A stretch of 64,000 bases of DNA from Rhodobacteraceae bacterium LNNU 3342 (GCA_008711135.1 VUAW01000007.1:1-64000), one strand, 5' to 3'; counted from the stretch's first letter, positions 7,484 through 16,217 are shown. The notes: generated by a model from the sequence alone, not told the origin. Numbers and translations: made by a program.

Positions 7484-8530
7484 TCATGCAGCCCGCGCCC
7501 GGAACTTCCGGTACTGGGCCAGCCACGCATCAGCAAAGCGCAGCACGTCCTCTTTCTTCACCTCGGGGCCGAGAGAGACGCGGATCGCCGAAGCCGCCGC
7601 GCCTTCATCAAACCCCATCGCCTGCAGAACCCGGCTTGCCCGCACCTTGCCGCTGGAACAGGCCGATCCGGCGGAAATGGCAAAGCCCGCAAGGTCCATC
7701 TGCATGACCTGCGTTTCACCCTTCCACCCAGGCGTCACGACGCAGGTCGTGTTGGGCAGGCGGCGGGCATCCTTCCCCACCAAGATAGGGTTATCGGCCC
7801 CCTGTTCCAGAGCCGTTTCTAGAATATTTCTAAGTTCGTCAACCCGCCCCCACACACCATCCGCGAGACGTTGCGCCGCAGCCTCGGCCGCGGCGCCGAA
7901 GCCCGCAATTCCGATGACATTTTCAGTGCCGGACCGGCGGCCCATTTCCTGCCCACCGCCACGGATCTGCGCCGCGACGTCCAGCCCCCGCCGCAGGACA
8001 AGCGCCCCGATCCCCTTTGGTCCGCCCAGCTTGTGGGCCGAAATCAGGCCCATGTCGCAGCCCAGCCAGTTGAAGGCCAGCGGCAGCTTGCCAAAGCCCT
8101 GGGTCAGGTCCGACACGGCAAGTCCTTCGGGCAGGTCCTGCACGATACCGGTTTCGGAATTGGCCAGTTGAAGCGTCGCACGCGCGGGATCGGTCACCGC
8201 CACGCGGCCCGCCGCATCAGCGGTTAGCACCGGGTCGATCCAGGCAGCGACCGCGTCATGCTCCAGCGCCGCGCCCTGCAGCCCCCGCCCCGCCAGCGCA
8301 AGCGCCGCAGCCTCGGTCGCGCCAGAGGTGAAGACGACATCTGCCCCATCCGCGCCCAGCGCCGTCGCCACCTGCCCCCGCGCCCGTTCCACGATGGCCT
8401 TGGCCGCGCGCCCCTCGGCATGGACCGAGGACGGGTTGCCCACGGCATCCATCGCCGCGATCATCGCAGCGCGCGCCTCGGGCAACAGGGGTGCCGTGGC
8501 GTTCCAGTCAAGGTAAGCGCGCGGCTTCAT
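7484..8530 (-). CDS. Cysteine desulfurase, NifS/IscS-like (group I)
   Basis: This is a second cysteine desulfurase, distinct from SufS at the other end of the operon. The 348-residue protein begins KPRAYLDWNATAP, binds PLP through the lysine of ISAHKLGGPKG (about K167) and has the mobile catalytic cysteine in SAGSACSSGK (about C291), the SSG(R/K) form of group I enzymes. It is shorter than E. coli IscS (404 aa) and lacks its C-terminal extension for IscU binding. The ATG overlaps the iscR stop codon (ATGA), so the two are translationally coupled. A longer open frame upstream of this ATG lies inside iscR and is not used. It likely supplies sulfur for clusters or another thiol pathway; the partner is not encoded here. 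Confidence 0.9.
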   Translation of the reverse strand: MKPRAYLDWNATAPLLPEARAAMIAAMDAVGNPSSVHAEGRAAKAIVERARGQVATALGADGADVVFTSGATEAAALALAGRGLQGAALEHDAVAAWIDPVLTADAAGRVAVTDPARATLQLANSETGIVQDLPEGLAVSDLTQGFGKLPLAFNWLGCDMGLISAHKLGGPKGIGALVLRRGLDVAAQIRGGGQEMGRRSGTENVIGIAGFGAAAEAAAQRLADGVWGRVDELRNILETALEQGADNPILVGKDARRLPNTTCVVTPGWKGETQVMQMDLAGFAISAGSACSSGKVRASRVLQAMGFDEGAAASAIRVSLGPEVKKEDVLRFADAWLAQYRKFRARAA

Positions 8531-8988
8531 CCCTCGTCCACCACCTGGAACAGGGTTGGCACGGCGCGGCACGGTGTCAGATCGTTCTGCACCACGTCCG
8601 AAAGCCGCGTCTGGTGAAGGAAAACATAGACATGGGCTGACAGGCTTTCCCAAAGCCGATTCGTCAGCGACTGCGCCCGCGTTCCGGAAACGGCGCCGGA
8701 CGCGCCCGCCCCGGTGTGCATGGCGCTGACGGTTTCATCGACCGCCTCCAGGATCTCGCTGACACGGATGGCATCGGGGGACCGGGACAGCCGGTAGCCG
8801 CCGCCGGGGCCGCGCACGGATTCAACCAGCCCGGCCCGGCGCAGCTTGACGAAGAGTTGTTCAAGATACGGAAGAGAGATGTCCTGCCGGCGCGATATCT
8901 CTGCAAGCGAGACAAGCCCGCCATCCTTGGCAGCCGCCATATCCGCCAGGGCAACCATGGCATAACGGCCCTTTGTCGAGAGTTTCAT
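8527..8988 (-). CDS. iscR: Rrf2-family Fe-S regulator IscR, single-cysteine type
   Basis: The 153-residue product starts MKLSTKGRYAMVAL and has the Rrf2 winged helix, with recognition helix ISLPYLEQLFVKLRRAGLV and wing SVRGPGGGYRLSR. It leads the suf operon and very likely represses it when Fe-S clusters are sufficient. Canonical IscR binds a [2Fe-2S] cluster with three cysteines in the loop after the DNA-binding domain; here the matching loop (residues ~88-108, ETVSAMHTGAGASGAVSGTR) has none. The only cysteine is near the C-terminus (C140 in DLTPCRAVP). Published work on Rhodobacter sphaeroides IscR describes such an atypical protein, so this is a lineage trait rather than a defect. It is coupled to the downstream desulfurase. 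Confidence 0.93.
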   Translation of the reverse strand: MKLSTKGRYAMVALADMAAAKDGGLVSLAEISRRQDISLPYLEQLFVKLRRAGLVESVRGPGGGYRLSRSPDAIRVSEILEAVDETVSAMHTGAGASGAVSGTRAQSLTNRLWESLSAHVYVFLHQTRLSDVVQNDLTPCRAVPTLFQVVDEG

Positions 8989-9071
8989 GCCCTACCACCC
9001 CACCAAAGCAATTGACCTTGCAGAAAAGCCTGCTTAAGTCCATCCGGATCAGGCCGGCCCAGACCGGAATT

Positions 9072-9084
9072 TAGAATTGTTCTA
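9072..9084. promoter_or_regulatory. Palindromic operator candidate for IscR
   Basis: A perfect inverted repeat TAGAA-TTG-TTCTA lies 84 bp upstream of the iscR start and 66 bp upstream of the divergent hydrolase. On the iscR strand it falls between a TTGCGT (possible -35) and TTCTAA (possible -10, 17-bp spacing), a position suited to autorepression. It resembles the palindromic iron-responsive motif predicted for Rhodobacterales IscR (the 'Iron-Rhodo-box'), as far as I recall it. No second copy was noticed in the window. Confidence 0.45.
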
Positions 9085-9149
9085 GGTTGTCCGACGCAAA
9101 TCGTCAAGAACGACATGCCCGGCCAACGCAGAGGAAAGACAGGCGAACC

Positions 9150-9803
9150 ATGCCCGAGGTCATTTTTCCAGGCCCTGAAGGGCGCCTTGAAGGCCGCTAT
9201 CATCCCCAGAAAGACCGCGACGCCCCGATCGCCATCGTCCTGCACCCGAACCCGCAGTTCGGCGGCACGATGAACAACAAGGTCGTCTACAACCTGCATT
9301 ACGCCTTTTACAACATGGGCTTCACGGTGCTGCGGTTCAACTTCCGCGGTGTGGGGCGCAGCCAGGGCGAATATGATCAGGGGATCGGCGAGTTGTCGGA
9401 TGCGGCCTCGGCGCTGGATTACCTGCAGTCGATGAACCAGAACGCCAAGCACTGCTGGGTCGCGGGCTTCAGCTTTGGCGCCTGGATCGGGATGCAGCTG
9501 CTGATGCGGCGGCCGGAAATCACCGGATTTGTTTCGGTCGCGCCGCCGGCGAACATGTATGACTTCAGCTTCCTTGCGCCCTGCCCGGCCTCGGGGCTGA
9601 TCATCAACGGCACCGCAGACCGCGTCGCCCCGCCGCGCGACACCACCGCGCTGGTGTCCAAGCTGCATGAACAGAAGGGCATCACCATCACCCATGAACA
9701 GGTGGAAGGTGCGGGCCACTTCTTTGACGACGCGCATATGGACCAGATGATCGGCACCGTCACGTCTTATGTGAAGCGCCGGCTGACCGAAGGCACGCGC
9801 TAG
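9150..9803 (+). CDS. Alpha/beta hydrolase (small serine hydrolase)
   Basis: This 217-residue cytosolic hydrolase has the nucleophile elbow GFSFGAW, an oxyanion-side HPNPQFGG motif, the acid residue in NGTADRVAPP and the histidine in GAGHFFDD. The RFNFRGVGRSQGEYD segment is typical of a widespread bacterial subfamily (often annotated as alpha/beta hydrolase or dienelactone-hydrolase-like) with no firm substrate. The start is the ATG of MPEVIFPGPEG after a GAGGAAAG ribosome site; an upstream in-frame ATG would place 21 low-quality residues ahead of the fold. It is divergent from iscR and convergent with the glutamine synthetase-like gene, so the adjacent operator could affect it, but nothing links it to Fe-S metabolism directly. 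Confidence 0.85.
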   Translation: MPEVIFPGPEGRLEGRYHPQKDRDAPIAIVLHPNPQFGGTMNNKVVYNLHYAFYNMGFTVLRFNFRGVGRSQGEYDQGIGELSDAASALDYLQSMNQNAKHCWVAGFSFGAWIGMQLLMRRPEITGFVSVAPPANMYDFSFLAPCPASGLIINGTADRVAPPRDTTALVSKLHEQKGITITHEQVEGAGHFFDDAHMDQMIGTVTSYVKRRLTEGTR

Positions 9804-9813
9804 GCCGCAGGGC

Positions 9814-11199
9814 CTAGACCGTGTGCAGGTAAAGGTCGTAATCCACCGCCGACACCGTCCGGGCGACGCGGGCATGTTCCGCCGCCTTGATCGCGGTGAA
9901 GGTGCGGTGCATGTCGGCGCCCAGCGCATCCCTCAGGAAAATCGACTGGCGCGCTGCCTCGATCGCGCTGCGCCAGTCGGGGGGCATCGGCAGGTCGGAG
10001 GCGGCGTCATAGCCGTTGCCGGTAACCTGCGGCCCCGGGTCCAAGGCTTCGGCCAGCCCCTTGCGGATACCAGCCAGCACCACCGCACCCACAAGATACG
10101 GGTTCGCATCCACCCCGGCGGGACGGTGTTCGATCCGCCGGGCGCTCCGTGGGCCTGCGGGAATCCGCAGCGCGACTGATCGGTTGTTCACCCCCCAGTT
10201 CGGCGACACCGGCGCATAGCTTTGGCTGGCAAAGCGGCGCCAGCTGTTGGCATGGGGCGCGAAGACCAGCATGGATTCCCCCATCGTCGCCCGCAGCCCG
10301 CCCAGCGCGTGCAGAAGCTGGGGCGTCAGCGGCTCTCCCTCGCCCTCGGCCAGCATGTTTTCCCCCTGCTCGTCGCAGATCGAGACGTGGAAATGCATGC
10401 CGGAGCCCGCGTAATCCTCATTCGGTTTGGCCATGAAACAGGCGGTGATGCCGTGACGGCGGGCCTGCATCCGCACGATCCGCTTCAGCCGGATCAGGTC
10501 ATCCGCCGCCTGCAGCACGTCGCGCCGATAATCCAGCGTCAGTTCGTACTGCCCCGGCGCGTACTCCGAGATTACGGTTTCTGCTCGGATGTCCATGACC
10601 GCCGCTGCGCGGTAGATGTCGGAAAACAGCGGCTCCATCCCATGTAGGTGATCAACGGAATAAACCTCGGTCTTGCGGCTGTCGCGGCCGTCCAGAACCG
10701 CCCGTGCGGGGCGCATCCGCCCGTCCGGCCCCGGCTGCGGATCCAGCAGGAAGAATTCAAGTTCAAACGCGCCGGCGGGATGCATCCCCTCGGCCGCCAT
10801 GGCGCGAACCTGCCGGGCCAGCGCGTGGCGCGGGTCGCTGGTCATTTCCGCGCCATCGAGATGATATATCGACAGCAGAACCTCTGCCCGCGCGGGGTTG
10901 GTGCCGTACAGGGGCTTCAGCGTGCCGGGGATCGGCCAAGCCCGCAGGTCACCGTCGCCCTGGTCCCAGATCAGCCCGGTTTCATGCACATCCTCGCCAC
11001 AGACATCGAGGCCGAGGATCGAGATCGGCAGGTGCCGCCCGTGTTCGAACAGGCCACGAAGTTCATGCCGCCGGATGATCTTGCCGCGCCCGATCCCGTT
11101 GGCGTCGGTCAGGACTATGTCGATCGCCTCGACCTCGGGGTGGGCGTCAAGGAAGTCCTGCGCCTCTGCCACATCGGCGCCGCTGGGGGATTGGGTCAT
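9814..11199 (-). CDS. Glutamine synthetase-family ligase, PuuA-like (gamma-glutamyl-amine synthetase)
   Basis: The enzyme should join glutamate to an amine in an ATP-dependent step, as PuuA does with putrescine. The 461-residue protein has the GS catalytic-domain landmarks: FELEFFLLDPQ (metal-binding glutamates), SEYAPGQYELT, GSGMHFHVSI (the ATP/metal loop), NRSVALRIP and EHRPAGVDANPYL. The N-terminal domain is the short beta-grasp form of the PuuA/GSIII-like group, and the Tyr-adenylylation site of housekeeping GlnA is absent. The start overlaps the aminotransferase stop by 4 nt. It is last in an operon with an ABC peptide transporter, suggesting that an imported amine is gamma-glutamylated before oxidation. 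The substrate is not identifiable from sequence. Confidence 0.85.
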   Translation of the reverse strand: MTQSPSGADVAEAQDFLDAHPEVEAIDIVLTDANGIGRGKIIRRHELRGLFEHGRHLPISILGLDVCGEDVHETGLIWDQGDGDLRAWPIPGTLKPLYGTNPARAEVLLSIYHLDGAEMTSDPRHALARQVRAMAAEGMHPAGAFELEFFLLDPQPGPDGRMRPARAVLDGRDSRKTEVYSVDHLHGMEPLFSDIYRAAAVMDIRAETVISEYAPGQYELTLDYRRDVLQAADDLIRLKRIVRMQARRHGITACFMAKPNEDYAGSGMHFHVSICDEQGENMLAEGEGEPLTPQLLHALGGLRATMGESMLVFAPHANSWRRFASQSYAPVSPNWGVNNRSVALRIPAGPRSARRIEHRPAGVDANPYLVGAVVLAGIRKGLAEALDPGPQVTGNGYDAASDLPMPPDWRSAIEAARQSIFLRDALGADMHRTFTAIKAAEHARVARTVSAVDYDLYLHTV

Positions 11200-12566
11200 T
11201 GAAACAGGTCCGAGCAGATGGAGTCAAAGGCCGAAACCAGCCGGTCGATCTGCTTGCGCTTGGTGACCGGGCTGACCAGCATCATGTTGTGGAAGGGCGC
11301 GATCAGGCAGCCACGGGTCAGCAGGGCCGCGTGGATTGCCGCCTCAAGGTCCGGCTGATGGGCCTCGGCGGCCTCTGCCCCGTTGCGCAGCGGGGTGGGA
11401 TGGCAGATGAATTCCACCCGCGCGCCCACGCGCACCACGTGCCAAGCGGCGCGGTGGCGGGCGATGGCCGCGTTCAGCCCCTCTTCCAGCCGGGCGGCGC
11501 CGCGTTCCATGCGGGCGTAGTTCTTTTCGGTCATCACCTCGGCCAGCGTGGCGCGCATGGCGGCGAACTGCAGCGGGTTGCCGGCCAGCGTCGTGCCCAT
11601 GCCGCTGTGCCCCGATGGCCGCAGGGCGTCATAGGCGGCGAAACGGGCGGCGACGTCAAAGTGCATCCCCCAGACGGCGGCGGGGACGCCACCAGCCACT
11701 GGCTTGCCCAGCACGAAGATGTCGGGCTGCAGCCCGTGCGTCCGGCAGTACCCGCCAAGGCCGGAGGAGATCGTGTGCGTTTCATCCACGATCAGCAGCG
11801 TCCCATGCGCCCGGGACAGCTGGCGCAACCCGTCGTGGAAATCGGGGTCAGGCAGGACCATGCAGGAATTGGTCATCACCGGCTCGGTCAGGATGGCGGC
11901 GACGTCGCCCTTGGCGAGCGCGGCCTCTACCCCATCAAGGTCGTTGAACTCGGCGACCACGCCGGTTGCGGACAGATCGGCCACCTGCCCCACCAGCCCC
12001 TGCCGCGCGACTGTGCGCCCGCCCTCCAGCCGGATCATCGTGTCATCCACCGTGCCGTGGTAGCAGCCGTTGAAGACCAGCACCTTGGGCCGCCCTGTGA
12101 CTGCCCGCGCCACCCGCAGGGCAAAGCGGTTGGCATCGGTCGCCGTCACCGCCACCTGCCAGCGGAACCGCCCGAAGCGTTCGGTCAGCAGGGCCCCGAC
12201 GGCCAGCGCATCCTCTGTCGGGAGCATGCAGGTCAGGCCGCGCTGCGCCTGCCGCCGGATCGCCTTGGCCACGGGGGGCGGCGAATGGCCGAACATCGCG
12301 CCGGTGTCGCCCAGGCAGAAGTCGTCGATCTCGTGCCCGTCGATGTCGATGATGCGGGCATCCTGCGCGCGGTCCACCAGCAGCGGGAAGGGCTGCGGCC
12401 AGTCCCGCATCCAGTGCATCGGCACGCCGCCTAGAAATGCCGCAGCACCATCGCGCAGCGCTGCCTGCGTGCGCGGGCGGGCGCGGATGAATGCCTCGGC
12501 GGCTGCGTCTCGCAGAGCGGTAATCCGGGCGCGGGGAACGCCGGCGATGCGGTCAGGGGCGGTCAT
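11196..12566 (-). CDS. Class III PLP aminotransferase
   Basis: The 456-residue enzyme belongs to the omega-aminotransferase / glutamate-1-semialdehyde aminomutase-like group. Visible motifs are the phosphate-binding NGCYHGTVD, the PLP aspartate in LLIVDETHT (about D261) and the PLP lysine in FVLGKPVAGGVP (about K288). The start is an ATG 7 nt after GGAAAGGAG; a longer form starting ten codons upstream would swallow that ribosome site. It overlaps the PuuA-like ligase by 4 nt. Together they suggest amine or amino-acid degradation. It is not hemL: the catalytic-lysine context and operon place it in catabolism. Confidence 0.85.
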   Translation of the reverse strand: MTAPDRIAGVPRARITALRDAAAEAFIRARPRTQAALRDGAAAFLGGVPMHWMRDWPQPFPLLVDRAQDARIIDIDGHEIDDFCLGDTGAMFGHSPPPVAKAIRRQAQRGLTCMLPTEDALAVGALLTERFGRFRWQVAVTATDANRFALRVARAVTGRPKVLVFNGCYHGTVDDTMIRLEGGRTVARQGLVGQVADLSATGVVAEFNDLDGVEAALAKGDVAAILTEPVMTNSCMVLPDPDFHDGLRQLSRAHGTLLIVDETHTISSGLGGYCRTHGLQPDIFVLGKPVAGGVPAAVWGMHFDVAARFAAYDALRPSGHSGMGTTLAGNPLQFAAMRATLAEVMTEKNYARMERGAARLEEGLNAAIARHRAAWHVVRVGARVEFICHPTPLRNGAEAAEAHQPDLEAAIHAALLTRGCLIAPFHNMMLVSPVTKRKQIDRLVSAFDSICSDLFQ

Positions 12567-12641
12567 CGGCAGGCTCCTTTCCCATTGGAACACCACCAGA
12601 TTACTGCGGCCGCGCTGGAATTCACAGGGGCTTTCCGCGGC

Positions 12642-13400
12642 CTAGCCGTCCAGCATCCGGTCCGCGCTGGCGTTGAACAGGGTGCGGGCATAGCCGGTCT
12701 TCATCGCCCCTGCCGCAAGCTGGTCGCGGTCCAGTTCCTCCACCGCGCGACCGTGCTGCATGACCAGGATCCGGTCGCACATGTGGTCGATCACCGCTAG
12801 ATCGTGGCTCACCATCAGGAAGGTCAGCCCTCGTTCCGCCCGCAGCCGCGACAGCAGGTTCAGCGTTTCCGCCTGGACCGAGGCATCGAGCGCCGAGGTC
12901 GGTTCATCCAGCAGCAGGATTTCGGGTTCAAGCATCAGGGCCCGCGCGATGGCGACGCGCTGCCGCTGCCCGCCTGAAAGCTGGTGCGGATAGCGGAACC
13001 GGAACGACGGGTCGAGGCCCACGTCCCTTAGCGCCTGCACCACGCGCCGGTCGGTGTCGCCGATCCGGTGGATGGCCAAGGGTTCGGCCAGCGTCCGGTC
13101 AATCGTGTGCCGGGGGTGGAGGGAGGCGTAGGGGTCCTGGAACACCATCTGCACCCGCCGCGCAAAGTCGAACCCGCGCGGGGTTTGCAGCGGCTTGCCG
13201 TCGATGCGGATCGCGCCGCCGCTGATCGGGGCCAGCCCACAGATCGCCCGCAGGATGGTGGACTTGCCCGAACCGCTTTCGCCGACAAGGCCAAAGCTCT
13301 CGCGGGCGTGGACCGTCAGGCTGACCCCCTGCACGGCGTGGACATAGCGGTCGCCTGCGTCGAAGGTGACGGAAAGGTTGTCGATCTCGATCAGCGCCAT
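12642..13400 (-). CDS. Peptide-type ABC transporter ATPase (OppF/DppF-like)
   Basis: The second ATPase of the transporter has 252 residues with Walker A GESGSGKST, signature LSGGQRQRVAIARAL, Walker B ILLLDEPTSALD and switch histidine in MVSHDLAVI. It is shorter than typical DppF proteins (~330 aa) because the C-terminal oligopeptide-transporter extension with the cysteine-rich iron-sulfur motif is missing; it ends soon after GYARTLFNAS. The start is the ATG of MALIEIDNLS, 4 nt after the partner ATPase stop. A longer upstream frame overlaps that gene and is rejected. A 7-bp inverted repeat (ggccgcg...cgcggcc) spans its stop codon and the start of the 75-nt gap before the aminotransferase. Confidence 0.93.
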   Translation of the reverse strand: MALIEIDNLSVTFDAGDRYVHAVQGVSLTVHARESFGLVGESGSGKSTILRAICGLAPISGGAIRIDGKPLQTPRGFDFARRVQMVFQDPYASLHPRHTIDRTLAEPLAIHRIGDTDRRVVQALRDVGLDPSFRFRYPHQLSGGQRQRVAIARALMLEPEILLLDEPTSALDASVQAETLNLLSRLRAERGLTFLMVSHDLAVIDHMCDRILVMQHGRAVEELDRDQLAAGAMKTGYARTLFNASADRMLDG

Positions 13401-13404
13401 CGTC

Positions 13405-14235
13405 CTACCCTGCCCATGCCGCGGCGCGGTCCAGCCCCGGCAGCGGCCCGCGGTCGCCGCCAATCCGCGGCAGGCAGTTGAGCAGCCCCTGCGTATAGGG
13501 GTGCTGCGCCTGCATGAGGTGCTTCGCCTCCAACTCCTCCACCACGCGGCCCTTGTACATGACCAGCACCCGGTCGCAGAAACGCCCGACCAGCCGCAGG
13601 TCGTGGCTGATGAAGATCAGCCCCATGCCCCGGTCGCGTACCAGCCCGTCAAGGATCGACAGAACCTCTGCCTGTACCGTCACGTCGAGCGCCGAGGTCG
13701 GTTCATCCGCGATCAGCAGGTCGGGTTGCGGGATCAGCATCATTGCGATCATCACCCGCTGGCCCATCCCGCCCGACAGTTCGTGCGGATAGGCGCGCAG
13801 GACCCGTTCAGGGTCACGGATCTGCACTGCCTCCAGCGCGGCGATGGCCTTGCGATGCAGCTCCGCGCCCCGCAGCCCGTCGCGGCGGCGCAGGCCCTCG
13901 GTCAGCTGTTCGCCCACCCGCATCACGGGGTTGAGCGAATATTTCGGGTCTTGCATCACCATGGCGATCCGCTTGCCCCGCAGGGCCCGCATCTGGCGTT
14001 CCGAGATCTTCAGCAGGTCGATGCCGTCGAAGGTCATTTCGACCGCGTCGATCCGGCCCGGCGGGCGGATTAGGCGCAGCACCGACCGGCCCGTCATCGT
14101 CTTGCCCGAACCGCTTTCGCCAACGATACCCAGCCGTTCGCGGCCAAGGTCAAAGGACACGCCGCGCACGGCCTCCACGATCCCGCTTTCGGTGCGGAAA
14201 GTGACGTAAAGGTCTTTCACCGACAGCAGGGTCAT
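13405..14235 (-). CDS. Peptide-type ABC transporter ATPase (OppD/DppD-like)
   Basis: The first ATPase of the transporter has 276 residues: Walker A GESGSGKTMTGRS, Q-loop AMVMQDPKYSLNPVMR, signature LSGGMGQRVMIAMML, Walker B LLIADEPTSALDVT and switch FISHDLRLV. The start overlaps the permease stop by 4 nt. As in its partner, the usual C-terminal extension with cysteines is short. Dimerisation with the next ATPase to power import through the DppB/DppC-like permeases follows from operon structure. Confidence 0.94.
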   Translation of the reverse strand: MTLLSVKDLYVTFRTESGIVEAVRGVSFDLGRERLGIVGESGSGKTMTGRSVLRLIRPPGRIDAVEMTFDGIDLLKISERQMRALRGKRIAMVMQDPKYSLNPVMRVGEQLTEGLRRRDGLRGAELHRKAIAALEAVQIRDPERVLRAYPHELSGGMGQRVMIAMMLIPQPDLLIADEPTSALDVTVQAEVLSILDGLVRDRGMGLIFISHDLRLVGRFCDRVLVMYKGRVVEELEAKHLMQAQHPYTQGLLNCLPRIGGDRGPLPGLDRAAAWAG

Positions 14236-15137
14236 CGGCTCGCGCTCCTTGGGTCAAGGACGTCGCGCAGGCCGTCGCCCAGCAGGTTGAAGCCCAGGCT
14301 GACGGTAAAGATCGCAAGGCCCGGCACCGTCGCGACCCACCACTGGTCGAACAGGAACTTGCGCCCCGACGAAATCATCTGCCCCCATTCGGCCATTGGT
14401 GGCTGCACGCCCAGGCCCAGGAAGCCCAACCCCGCCGCCGTCAGGATCACGCCGGCCATGTCCAGCGTAACGCGGATGATGACCGACGGCAGGCACATGG
14501 GCATCACATAGCCCCAGATGATCCGCCCCGACCCCGCGCCCTGCAACTGCACGGCAGCGATGTAGTCGGCGCTGCGCACGGTCAGCGTTTCCGCCCGCGC
14601 CACCCGCGCATAGGGGGGCCATGCCGTCAGCGCGATGGCGAGCACCGCGTTTTCGACTCCCGGGCCCAGCGCCGCCACCAGCGCCAGCGCAAGGATGAGG
14701 CGTGGGAAGGCCAGGAAGATGTCGGTGATCCGCATCAGCACCTGATCCACCCAGCCGCCGAAATAGCCCGACACCGTCCCGATCAGCAGGCCGAAGGCCG
14801 GCGCGGTCAGCGCCACAAGCCCCACGATGTAAAGCGTCACGCGGCTGCCATAGACGATGCGCGACCAGATATCCCGGCCAAATTCATCCGTGCCCAGCCA
14901 GTGCCCCGCGCTGCCCGGCGGCAACAGCCGCTGCGACAGGTTCTGGGTCAGCGGGTCATGCGTCGCCAGAAGCGGCGCCCAGGCCGCCATCAAGAGCAGC
15001 GCCAGCACGATCATCAGCCCGATCATCGCCAGCGGGTTGCGCCGCATCCTGAGCCAGCCCAGCCACATCTGCCCCAGCCGCGCCTGCGTCCGGCTTTGCG
15101 GGTTCGGGTCCCGCAACCATGTCATCATCGCGGTCAT
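14232..15137 (-). CDS. Peptide-type ABC transporter permease (DppC-like)
   Basis: This 301-residue inner-membrane permease has an N-terminal cytoplasmic segment with RRNPLAMIGL, then the conserved HWLGTDEFGRDIWSRIVYGSR-type loop (here GHWLGTDEFGRDIWS) and the EAA coupling motif around ARAETLTVRSADYIAAVQL. About six transmembrane helices are visible. It overlaps both neighbours by 4 nt. Family: binding-protein-dependent transport permease of the OppBC group. Confidence 0.95.
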   Translation of the reverse strand: MTAMMTWLRDPNPQSRTQARLGQMWLGWLRMRRNPLAMIGLMIVLALLLMAAWAPLLATHDPLTQNLSQRLLPPGSAGHWLGTDEFGRDIWSRIVYGSRVTLYIVGLVALTAPAFGLLIGTVSGYFGGWVDQVLMRITDIFLAFPRLILALALVAALGPGVENAVLAIALTAWPPYARVARAETLTVRSADYIAAVQLQGAGSGRIIWGYVMPMCLPSVIIRVTLDMAGVILTAAGLGFLGLGVQPPMAEWGQMISSGRKFLFDQWWVATVPGLAIFTVSLGFNLLGDGLRDVLDPRSASR

Positions 15138-16207
15138 GAGCGCGCCCTCGGGTCAACAAGGCGGTAAAGCACGTCGCTCAGCATGTTGAGGAAGACGAAG
15201 ACCGCGCCCACCACGATCGTGCCGCCCATCACCGCCGCCATATCCGCGGAAAACAGCGCGTTGGTGATGTAAAGCCCCAGCCCCGGCCAGGCAAAGACGG
15301 TTTCGGTCAGCACGGACCCTTCCAGCAGCGTCGCGTAGCTGAGCGCAATGACCGTGATCAGCGGCACCATGACATTGCGCAGCGCATGAACCCAGACCAC
15401 CCGCCATTCGGGCATACCCTTGACGCGAGCGGTGGTGATGTATTCCTGGCTCAGCTCATTCATCATGAAGCTGCGGGTCATGCGGCTGATGTAGGCCATG
15501 GAATAGTATCCCAGCACGCCCGCCGGCAGCACGATGTGGCTGACCGCGTTGCGGAAGATGTCCCATTTCCCGGCCAGCGCGGTGTCGATCAGGATCATCC
15601 CCGTCACGCGCGGCACGTCGAATTCGAACATCATCTCATACCCGCTGTCGAGCCGCCCGGGCCCGCCCACCCAGCCGAGGATGCCATAGAACAGCAACAG
15701 CCCCATCAACCCCAGCCAGAACACCGGCATCGAATAGCCTGCCAGCCCCACCAGCCGCACAAGTTGGTCGATCCAGCTTCCCGGACGGGTGGCGGCAACC
15801 ACGCCCGCCGGGATGCCCAGCAGCACGCCAAAGATCGTAGCAATGGTCGCCAGTTCGAGCGTCGCCGGAAACACGCGGGCGATATCCTCCATCACCGGGC
15901 GGCGGGTCAGGATCGACGTGCCGAAGTTTCCCGTCAACGCGTCGCGGACATAGATCAGGAACTGCATCCAGACCGGCTGGTCCAGTCCAAGCGCCTCGCG
16001 CGCGGCGGCGTATTGGGCGGCGGTGGCACGTTCGCCGATCACGGCAAGCACGGGATCGATGGGGACGATCCGCCCGATGAAGAAGGTGACAAGCAGAAGG
16101 CCCAGAAGCGTCGCCACCAGGCTCAGGATCAGGCCGGCGGCGGTACGGGCCCGCCGCGCTGCCCGCGAAGGGCGCCGTGTCGGCGTGGGATCGGGGATCA
16201 GGGTCAT
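15134..16207 (-). CDS. Peptide-type ABC transporter permease (DppB-like)
   Basis: The 357-residue permease has a first transmembrane helix at ~30-52, then GERATAAQYAAAREALGLDQP, the periplasmic loop GNFGTSILTRRPV typical of DppB proteins, and the EAA motif in SQEYITTARVKGMPEWRVV. The start is the ATG of MTLIPDPTPT, just after an intercistronic hairpin; a longer in-frame region upstream would cover the hairpin and part of the binding-protein gene and has no membrane-protein character. It pairs with the DppC-like permease. Confidence 0.94.
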   Translation of the reverse strand: MTLIPDPTPTRRPSRAARRARTAAGLILSLVATLLGLLLVTFFIGRIVPIDPVLAVIGERATAAQYAAAREALGLDQPVWMQFLIYVRDALTGNFGTSILTRRPVMEDIARVFPATLELATIATIFGVLLGIPAGVVAATRPGSWIDQLVRLVGLAGYSMPVFWLGLMGLLLFYGILGWVGGPGRLDSGYEMMFEFDVPRVTGMILIDTALAGKWDIFRNAVSHIVLPAGVLGYYSMAYISRMTRSFMMNELSQEYITTARVKGMPEWRVVWVHALRNVMVPLITVIALSYATLLEGSVLTETVFAWPGLGLYITNALFSADMAAVMGGTIVVGAVFVFLNMLSDVLYRLVDPRARS

Positions 16208-16217
16208 GTTTATGGGA

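Noticed and set aside
4982-7822. A 946-codon open frame on the plus strand
   Set aside because: It lies antisense to sufD, sufC, sufB and the desulfurase, all of which have clear motifs. High GC opens such antisense frames; the translation is His/Arg/Gly-rich with no family signature.
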